From: Marinilabiliales bacterium | Lineage (GTDB): Bacteria; Bacteroidota; Bacteroidia; Bacteroidales; PUMT01 | DNA: 60,851 nt | Direction: 5' to 3' | NCBI GenBank assembly: GCA_007695015.1 | Contig: REEN01000073.1 | Coordinates: forward strand, 1 to 60,851 | Shown: one piece after another, positions 55,704 through 60,851 of the stretch | Numbering within the stretch: position 1 is the first letter of the stretch | Layout: each line of letters starts with the position of its first letter | The notes under the pieces: generated by a model | Seen by the model: only the letters and a program-made list of their open reading frames with translations | The model's database searches: none | Told to the model about the DNA's origin: nothing | Program-made: the position numbers and the translations under genes

Positions 55704-56444
55704 ATGGAGTATCCGGATCCATACAATTACATACAAAAGGACAAATGGCTCAATATCCATTCTCACAAAAGGCTTTATGAAAACGAGGTTGTGGTGGTTA
55801 GCTGTACTCCCGGCGAGGCAGTTGCCGTAGCAGATACCGGTAATGTCCCTGTCTCTGCCGGAGTACATCCCTGGCATATAAGAAATAACTCCGCTGATGA
55901 TGAGCAGCTTGACCTGCTATCTGAAGCTGTCAGGAAGCCCGCCGTGATAGCTGTTGGAGAGGCCGGTCTGGACAATGCCGTCGACCTTCCGCTTGATATT
56001 CAGGAGAAGATATTCGTTGCACAGGCCCTGATTGCTGCCCGGGCCGGCAAACCTGTCATTATTCACTGCGTAAGGGCCTATCCCGATATAATCAGATTGC
56101 GCAAGCGTTTTTCTGATGCCCCGCCCTGGATAGTACACGGCTTTGGCGGTAACAGGCAGGAAGTACAACAGTTGTTGCGTCATGACATATATATTTCTCT
56201 CGGAGCTGCCTTTACTGAGGGCAGTAAGAAGATACTGGAAGCCGTCAGGGAAATCCCTCCCGGCAGGGTATTTTTTGAAACTGATGAGGCAGACACGGGA
56301 GTTGAGGATGTGTACAGTTCATATTCCCGCTTTCGCGGAATTGATCGTGAAAGTATGAGAGAACGCGTGTGGAACAATTATAAGAACGTGTTCCGGGCCG
56401 GGGAGGCAGGTCCTGATCAGTCCCGGGCAGACAAAGCAGTATGA
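55704..56444 (+). CDS. TatD-family metal-dependent hydrolase
   Basis: Metallo-hydrolase of the TatD group, whose members have DNase or exonuclease activity. The 246-residue protein carries the TIM-barrel metal ligands in order: NIHSHK (His19, His21), GEAGLD (Glu86), IIHC (His121), VHGFGG (His145) and FETDEAD (Asp194). It is slightly shorter than E. coli TatD (260). It is followed at 34 bp by tcdA, with which it forms an operon; the same pairing is common in Bacteroidota. Confidence 0.9.
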   Translation: MEYPDPYNYIQKDKWLNIHSHKRLYENEVVVVSCTPGEAVAVADTGNVPVSAGVHPWHIRNNSADDEQLDLLSEAVRKPAVIAVGEAGLDNAVDLPLDIQEKIFVAQALIAARAGKPVIIHCVRAYPDIIRLRKRFSDAPPWIVHGFGGNRQEVQQLLRHDIYISLGAAFTEGSKKILEAVREIPPGRVFFETDEADTGVEDVYSSYSRFRGIDRESMRERVWNNYKNVFRAGEAGPDQSRADKAV

Positions 56445-56478
56445 ATACGGAATAAATACTTTACCAGTAAAAGAAAGG

Positions 56479-57264
56479 ATGACTGATAGCAGGAACAGAG
56501 AAAAAGATGATGGCGATAACTGGCTTGGGAGGTTTGATCTGCTGGTTGGTGAGGAAAAGCTTGATAAGCTGAAAAGGTCCAATGTGCTGGTGGTCGGACT
56601 GGGTGGTGTGGGAGCCTATGCTGCAGAGAATATATGCCGTGCAGGTGTAGGGCAGATGACCATTGCCGATGGCGACGTTGTAAGGCCAGGCAACATAAAC
56701 AGGCAGCTGCCTGCCCTGCACAGTACGGTGGGTATGGAAAAGGCCACACTGATGGCCCGGAGGCTCGCTGATATCAATCCCTCGCTTCGGCTGAGGGTGG
56801 TCAGCCGGTTCCTGAAAGATGAAAGCCTTAATGAACTGGTCGCGTCCGAAAAGTATGATTATGTTGTTGATGCAATTGACACCCTTTCTCCCAAGATATT
56901 TCTGATTTACCGTGCACTGAGTGCCGGACTGCCACTGGTAAGCTCGATGGGGGCAGGAGGGAAGCTCGATCCCTCACAGGTTAAGGTCTGCGATATAGCC
57001 AATACATACAATTGCAGACTTGCCTTTATACTTCGCAAGAGGTTGCGCAGGCTTGGTGTAAGCAGAGGGTTCACAGCTGTTTTTTCACCCGAGCAGGTGG
57101 ATAAAAAAACCGTAATTGCCGTTAGCGGCGAACAGAACAAGAAAACCACTGTCGGCACCGTATCTTACATGCCTCCGCTGTTCGGGTGTTACTGTGCCTC
57201 GGTGGTTATAAGGGACCTGATCTCGATGCCCGGTTCGGGATTGCCAGATGAAGGCTGTTTCTGA
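56479..57264 (+). CDS. tcdA: tRNA threonylcarbamoyladenosine dehydratase
   Basis: E1-like enzyme that cyclises t6A37 in tRNA to ct6A using ATP. The 261-residue protein has the ThiF/MoeB fold: the nucleotide-binding VVGLGGVGAYAAENICRAGVG (GxGGxG at 40-45), DGDVVRPGNINRQLPAL, and the conserved VVDAIDTLSPK. The product assignment over ThiF or MoeB rests on the typical RFDLLVGEEKLDKLKRSNV opening. It follows the TatD-like gene. Confidence 0.92.
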   Translation: MTDSRNREKDDGDNWLGRFDLLVGEEKLDKLKRSNVLVVGLGGVGAYAAENICRAGVGQMTIADGDVVRPGNINRQLPALHSTVGMEKATLMARRLADINPSLRLRVVSRFLKDESLNELVASEKYDYVVDAIDTLSPKIFLIYRALSAGLPLVSSMGAGGKLDPSQVKVCDIANTYNCRLAFILRKRLRRLGVSRGFTAVFSPEQVDKKTVIAVSGEQNKKTTVGTVSYMPPLFGCYCASVVIRDLISMPGSGLPDEGCF

Positions 57265-57371
57265 TAATAATTGCATAACCGGCCCTTGGGATGCTTCCAG
57301 GTCAAGGGATGCTGTACCCTTGTAATTCCGGGTCCATAATATCAGGAAGTGACTTCCCTGTCTGGTGGATC

Positions 57372-57875
57372 CTATCCCTCCCGGTTCTCAATATCCCTTT
57401 GCAGGCCTGCCATCTTTATGGCTGTGAGTGCAGCCTCTTCTCCCTTGTTCCCGTGTTTTCCGCCCGCCCTGTCGCGTGCCTGTTCCATGTTGTCTGTGGT
57501 CAGCACGCCGAACACAAATGGCATATTGTAGTTCATGTTCAGGTCGGTTATCCCGTAGGTAACACCCTGGCATATAAAGTCGAAGTGCCGGGTTTCGCCC
57601 TGGATAACGCATCCGAGACAGATGATCGCATCAAGGTCTTCATTTTCGGCCATAAGCTGAGCTCCCAGCGTGAGTTCAAAGCTGCCCGGCACATACCTGA
57701 TGATGATGTTCTCATCGGGCGTGCCGGCCGACCGGAGTGTTTCCAGTGCACCGTCCAGCAGTGCGCCGGTAATCTCACTGTTCCATTCCGAAACAACAAT
57801 TCCGAACAGCATATCGCCTGCTTCAGGCATTTCGCCCGGCTTAATGTCAGATCTGCCTTTCAGACCGGTTCCCAT
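57372..57875 (-). CDS. ribH: 6,7-dimethyl-8-ribityllumazine synthase
   Basis: Condenses 3,4-dihydroxybutanone phosphate with ribityl-aminouracil to give lumazine, the riboflavin precursor. The 167-residue protein has [10 protein letters not shown] (substrate ring stacking), [11 protein letters not shown], the phosphate loop and catalytic His97 in GETRHFDF, and closing [12 protein letters not shown]. It lies 80 bp downstream of the TPR gene on the same strand. Confidence 0.96.
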   Translation of the reverse strand: MGTGLKGRSDIKPGEMPEAGDMLFGIVVSEWNSEITGALLDGALETLRSAGTPDENIIIRYVPGSFELTLGAQLMAENEDLDAIICLGCVIQGETRHFDFICQGVTYGITDLNMNYNMPFVFGVLTTDNMEQARDRAGGKHGNKGEEAALTAIKMAGLQRDIENREG

Positions 57876-57955
57876 AGGTGTTTATCATTTACAGATGTGC
57901 GTTCACTTCCCCGGAAGGTAAATAATCAGTATACGGCAGTTTTCCGGCGTCAGCT

Positions 57956-58657
57956 TCAGCGATTATGCCTCTCTTTTTTGAGTTGCACCCTGGCAATATA
58001 TTTCTCCGCCTCTCTTCCTTCGGTAGTTTCGGGGTATTCATCAAGGATGTTTTCGTAGGCTTCGAGAGCCTTGCCCCATTGCTCCAGTTCCTCATATACC
58101 TGTCCGGCTTTCATCCAGAAAATGGGAGAGGTGAACTCGTTGGGTCGTCTCATTGCGGCTCTCGTATAAAATGTGGCGGCCGTCTCGAGGTCACCCAGTT
58201 CGGCATAGGCATCGCCAATAGCGCCAAATGCCATGGGCGAAACCAACTGATCCCGGGAATCGAATTTTTTGAGGTGCTCAATGGCACTTTTAAACTCACC
58301 CATGTGAAGGAATGAAATCCCTGCATAGTAGTTGGCCAGGTTAGCCGTTTTTGTCGGCGCATATTCATCAATAATATCGAGGAAACCCAGGAAATTGCCG
58401 TCTCCGTATAGTGCCAGGTAGAATGAATCCCGCTCGAAATACCTTTCGGCCATGAATACCTGTGAGCGCGCCTCCTCTTCCATCGGGGCTATATAGAGAT
58501 TCCTGTATCCAAGGTAGCCGAGTACGACTACCACGATGGCAGCAACGATAATTGTCAGGCTCTTCTGGTTATCTTCAATATATTTTTCGGTCCTTGTCAG
58601 AAGGTTTTCAACTCCTTCGACCGGTTCTTCAGTGCCCTGTTTCTTCTTTTTTGACAT
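57956..58657 (-). CDS. Membrane-anchored TPR protein
   Basis: A 233-residue protein with one TM segment at about 34-50 (SLTIIVAAIVVVVLGYLGY) preceded by a basic cytoplasmic start (MSKKKKQ), and at least four tetratricopeptide-type helices on the far side (ANYYAGISFLHMGEFKSAIEHL, AFGAIGDAYAELGDLETAATFYTRAA, FWMKAGQVYEELEQWGKALEAYENIL). The layout resembles YfgM-like proteins, which work with the Sec translocon. It precedes ribH; function is not shown. Confidence 0.82.
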   Translation of the reverse strand: MSKKKKQGTEEPVEGVENLLTRTEKYIEDNQKSLTIIVAAIVVVVLGYLGYRNLYIAPMEEEARSQVFMAERYFERDSFYLALYGDGNFLGFLDIIDEYAPTKTANLANYYAGISFLHMGEFKSAIEHLKKFDSRDQLVSPMAFGAIGDAYAELGDLETAATFYTRAAMRRPNEFTSPIFWMKAGQVYEELEQWGKALEAYENILDEYPETTEGREAEKYIARVQLKKERHNR

Positions 58658-58697
58658 TTTGAGCTATAATAATTGTTATGTGTTGATTTACGGCACG

Positions 58698-58705
58698 CAA
58701 ATATA
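58698..58705 (-). promoter_or_regulatory. Probable -7 promoter box for the TPR-ribH operon
   Basis: On the minus strand TATATTTG matches TAnnTTTG in full, 40 bp before the TPR gene start, with a weaker TTTA 18 bp upstream as -33. The left arm of the 15-bp inverted repeat overlaps this -33 position. Confidence 0.45.
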
Positions 58706-58709
58706 CATG

Positions 58710-58754
58710 AAATTTTTTTCATCTAAATTACACATAGACAGATGAAAAAAATTT
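58710..58754. repeat. 15-bp inverted repeat near the TPR promoter
   Basis: The 15-bp arms at 58710-58724 and 58740-58754 are perfectly complementary, with a 15-bp spacer. Each arm carries a run of seven T or A residues, so the structure could bind a regulator or act as a bidirectional terminator-like stem. Confidence 0.6.
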
Positions 58755-58786
58755 TATGGGAAAGCGAAGCGGTTCATCCTGTAAGT

Positions 58787-58820
58787 CAAAATTTTGTTAT
58801 TTTATAAAGACAAAATTTTG
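58787..58820. promoter_or_regulatory. Pair of CAAAATTTTG palindromes upstream of recF
   Basis: Two identical 10-bp palindromes lie 24 bp apart (start to start), flanked by further related bases so that the whole segment is an imperfect larger inverted repeat. Roughly two helical turns separate them. They could be paired operator sites; the target gene is unknown. Confidence 0.4.
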
Positions 58821-59000
58821 GCTTTTTACGGGATAAATGTAATTGTTTTGGCCCTTATTTTAAAATTTTTATTGTCAAAAAGATCATTCTTGTTACACTT
58901 TGGGTTTATGACAGCAGTATAAAGATCAATTTTATCTAACTTATTACCGATTATCGATCTCATTTTCTAACTTTACAATCTAAATTACCCATGCAATAAT

Positions 59001-60080
59001 ATGTATCTCAAATTCTTATCCCTTCTCAATTTCAAGAACTTCAGCCAGGCTGAATACGATTTCAGCAGCCGGATAAACTGTTTTGCAGGTAACAATGGTG
59101 TCGGAAAGACCAACCTGCTTGATTCAATTCATTACCTTTCACTCTGCAAAAGTTTCTTCAATCCGGTCGATACCCAGAACATCAGGCACGGTGAGGAGAT
59201 GTTTGTGATACAGGGCAGGTACATAAGGGATGGCGATGAGGAGGCCATTTATTGCGGGGTTAAACGGAATGCAAAAAAGCAGTTCAGGAGGAACCGCAAG
59301 GACTACAAGAAGCTGAGCGATCATATCGGACTGATACCCCTGGTGATGATCTCACCCGGTGACAGTGTGCTTATAACCGGCGGAAGCGATGAAAGGCGGA
59401 AGTTCATGAACGGCGTCATATCCCAGTACGACAGGCAGTACCTGGAGGATGTAATAAATTATAATCATGCACTCACACAGCGCAACGTCCTTTTGAAGGA
59501 TTTTGCCAAAAAAAGATATTTTGACAGGGACTCCCTGGATATATGGACCGAACAGATGACAGGCCCGGGCAAACGGATCCATGAGAGCCGCAGGTCATTC
59601 ATTGAAAAGATGATCCCCGTTTTCAGGCGTTTTCATGAGCATCTGTCACTGGGACTGGAGGAGGTGAGTCTCAGATATGATGCCCAGCTGCACGATGCCG
59701 GTCTTGAAGATCTGATGGAGGCTGCCGTTGAGAAGGACAGGATTCTTCAGTACACCACCTGTGGTATTCACAAGGATGACCTCGATCTTACCCTGGGAGA
59801 ACATTCGATGAAAAAGAGCGGTTCACAGGGTCAGCAGAAGACCTATCTCATTGCCCTCAAGCTTGCGCAGTTTGCATTTATAAGGGATCTGAGCGGTTTT
59901 CACCCCATACTGCTCCTTGACGATATATTTGACAAGCTCGACAAGAGCCGGGTTGAACAGATCATCAGCCTGGTTTCGGAAAACAATTTCGGTCAGATAT
60001 TTATAACCGATACCAGCAGCGAAAGGCTGAACACTATCCTGAAGGATACAGGAAGGGAGTTTAAACTATTTCACCTCTGA
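59001..60080 (+). CDS. recF: DNA replication and repair protein RecF
   Basis: SMC-like ATPase that helps load RecA at gaps. The 359-residue protein has Walker A FAGNNGVGKTNLLD (Gly30 to Thr37), the RecF signature GSQGQQKTYLIALKLAQF and Walker B HPILLLDDIFDKLD near residue 305. Length is normal. The next gene, a DUF721/DciA-like protein, follows after 3 bp, a pairing often seen in bacteria. Confidence 0.96.
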   Translation: MYLKFLSLLNFKNFSQAEYDFSSRINCFAGNNGVGKTNLLDSIHYLSLCKSFFNPVDTQNIRHGEEMFVIQGRYIRDGDEEAIYCGVKRNAKKQFRRNRKDYKKLSDHIGLIPLVMISPGDSVLITGGSDERRKFMNGVISQYDRQYLEDVINYNHALTQRNVLLKDFAKKRYFDRDSLDIWTEQMTGPGKRIHESRRSFIEKMIPVFRRFHEHLSLGLEEVSLRYDAQLHDAGLEDLMEAAVEKDRILQYTTCGIHKDDLDLTLGEHSMKKSGSQGQQKTYLIALKLAQFAFIRDLSGFHPILLLDDIFDKLDKSRVEQIISLVSENNFGQIFITDTSSERLNTILKDTGREFKLFHL

Positions 60081-60083
60081 GCT

Positions 60084-60374
60084 ATGAGAAAAAGCAATAC
60101 CCAGAAAATATCCGAGGTAATATCAGAATTAGTAAAAGAGCTTAAGATCAGCCGTAAGCTGGGAGAAGCCAGGATCATAAACGCCTGGCCCCTGATTGTA
60201 GGGCCGTCCATAGCAAAGCAGACTGAGAAGATCTATATAAGGAATGGCGTTTTTTATGTTCATCTCAGGTCTCCGGTCCTCAAAACCGAGCTTTCCTACA
60301 TGAAGACCCGTATCATGGAGGTCCTCAACGAGCAGGCAGGCGAAAAGATCATCAGCAAGGTAGTGTTGCGTTAA
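60084..60374 (+). CDS. DciA-like DUF721 protein
   Basis: A 96-residue protein of the DUF721 family. DciA members load the replicative helicase in bacteria without DnaC. The opening helices (KISEVISELVKELKISRKLGEARIINAWPLIVGPSIAKQT) and the beta-rich part (EKIYIRNGVFYVHLRSPVLKTELSYMK) match the family, which also ends near VLNEQAGEKIISKVVLR. The 3-bp spacing after recF implies co-transcription. A role in helicase loading is inferred from the family. Confidence 0.88.
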   Translation: MRKSNTQKISEVISELVKELKISRKLGEARIINAWPLIVGPSIAKQTEKIYIRNGVFYVHLRSPVLKTELSYMKTRIMEVLNEQAGEKIISKVVLR

Positions 60375-60385
60375 AATTATTTTCT

Positions 60386-60829
60386 ATGGACATCTTTAAA
60401 TCCGGAACCATTGTGTTTATGATCACTGTTACCGGTATTCTCGGCACAGGTTGTGTTGAGCTGGGAATGATAGCGGACAATCAGCCGGAAGACGGATTAT
60501 ACAGCTTGAAAAACCATCAACATGCTGGCAAAAGGGATGTATATATCGAAACATCTGATGATGAAATCACTGTTTGGTCTTATACCGAAAGCTATGATGG
60601 AGATGAGATACTCAGCTTACCTTACAGGCTGGCTGAGTATGACACTGCATTCATAAGGCATGCCGACGAGTTTCTTACACTGAAAACAAGCGGCATTGAC
60701 ATTGACCTGTTGACTGTGTTATTCAAGTACAGGCCGGTTTCTTCAGGTTTTCCCCGGCAATTGAACTCCGATCTGTCGGGAGCTCTCTATATAGGTCCTG
60801 ACTTGTCCACTTTAGTGCGGCAGATTTAA
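60386..60829 (+). CDS. Putative lipoprotein of unknown function
   Basis: Not recognised with confidence. A 147-residue protein starting 11 bp after the DciA-like gene. A hydrophobic start and lipobox ILGTGC (Cys23) suggest a lipoprotein. The segment LLTVLFKYRPVSSGFPRQLNSDLSGALYIG resembles a beta-strand run from larger Bacteroidota envelope proteins, after which the protein stops, so it may be short or truncated. No alternative frame continues the likeness across the stop. The window ends 22 bp later. Confidence 0.6.
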   Translation: MDIFKSGTIVFMITVTGILGTGCVELGMIADNQPEDGLYSLKNHQHAGKRDVYIETSDDEITVWSYTESYDGDEILSLPYRLAEYDTAFIRHADEFLTLKTSGIDIDLLTVLFKYRPVSSGFPRQLNSDLSGALYIGPDLSTLVRQI

Positions 60830-60851
60830 AGATTTGAGGTATTTCAAAATC

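Larger units (their letters stand above)
58658..59000. other. 343-bp AT-rich divergent region between the TPR gene and recF
   Basis: No gene is seen. It contains a 15-bp perfect inverted repeat (58710-58724 and 58740-58754), two CAAAATTTTG palindromes (58787-58796 and 58811-58820), and the minus-strand TPR promoter. No DnaA box of the type TTATNCACA was seen, so this is not a recognisable replication origin. Confidence 0.6.

Noticed and set aside
57291-58058. 255-residue plus-strand open frame over ribH
   Set aside because: It is antisense to ribH and part of the TPR gene, both well supported.
58658-59000. Replication origin next to recF
   Set aside because: No DnaA boxes were seen and dnaA, dnaN and gyrB are absent from the neighbourhood; recF is often far from the origin in Bacteroidota.
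60700-60829. Frameshift truncating the last lipoprotein gene
   Set aside because: Both other frames stop at once after the conserved-looking segment, so a simple frameshift does not restore a longer protein.

Overview
The window is a stretch of chromosome from a member of the Bacteroidota, most likely an anaerobic or facultative environmental lineage of Bacteroidales/Marinilabiliales type. The evidence is a SusC/SusD/SusE outer-membrane glycan system, a type IX secretion (T9SS) C-terminal tail on a surface amylase, lipoproteins with short acidic export signals, a DUF349 protein, LysM-periplasmic-binding fusions, almost no Shine-Dalgarno sequences, and many -7 boxes of the Bacteroidota type TAnnTTTG. 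No rRNA, tRNA, CRISPR array, insertion sequence or prophage was seen. About 40 genes are supported, mostly housekeeping genes mixed with a few accessory blocks.

Layout. 0-9.7 kb: a secreted dipeptidyl-peptidase IV-like S9 peptidase, pyruvate phosphate dikinase and ATP-type PEP carboxykinase (a PEP/pyruvate/oxaloacetate node), then MazG, a SAM hydroxide adenosyltransferase and PhoH. 9.8-17.4 kb: purC, then a three-gene cluster encoding a multi-cofactor NAD(P)H/ferredoxin enzyme of the electron-bifurcating HydBC/NuoEF type, whose large subunit fuses a GltD/NfnB-like NADPH-FAD module to a molybdopterin-domain module lacking the usual catalytic Cys/Sec; a ferritin-like protein follows. 17.5-24.1 kb: cell-envelope genes (a LysM-periplasmic-binding fusion, a large FtsX/MacB-type permease, a beta-barrel-like protein and a serine-hydrolase-like lipoprotein that appears to have lost its nucleophile). 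24.4-33.3 kb: a compact starch/glycogen locus, susC-susD-susE-GH13 amylase, with a canonical promoter surrounded by inverted repeats and no adjacent regulator gene.

33.3-42.3 kb (mostly minus strand): class II photolyase translationally coupled to an APC/CCC-type transporter, a Yip1 membrane protein, 6-phosphofructokinase, an endonuclease/exonuclease/phosphatase-fold lipoprotein, and an undescribed pair made of a Cys-containing lipoprotein and a periplasmic ankyrin-repeat protein that ends in a beta-barrel-like domain. 42.5-50.3 kb: a MalY/PatB-type aminotransferase, trmD, then DUF349-pyrG-yidC. 50.4-60.8 kb: a lipoprotein, carB and carA, a TatD-like hydrolase with tcdA, ribH with a membrane-anchored TPR protein, and recF with a DciA-like DUF721 gene and a final lipoprotein.

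Most noteworthy for follow-up: the fused bifurcation-type oxidoreductase (10.8-16.9 kb), the ankyrin/beta-barrel plus lipoprotein pair (40.3-42.3 kb), the nucleophile-less serine hydrolase with its barrel partner (22.2-24.1 kb), the inverted-repeat array at the susC promoter, and two places where the 3' end of a gene is echoed as a direct repeat just beyond its own stop codon (19.5 kb and 43.7 kb). All functional calls rest on reading motifs by eye; no database search was run.
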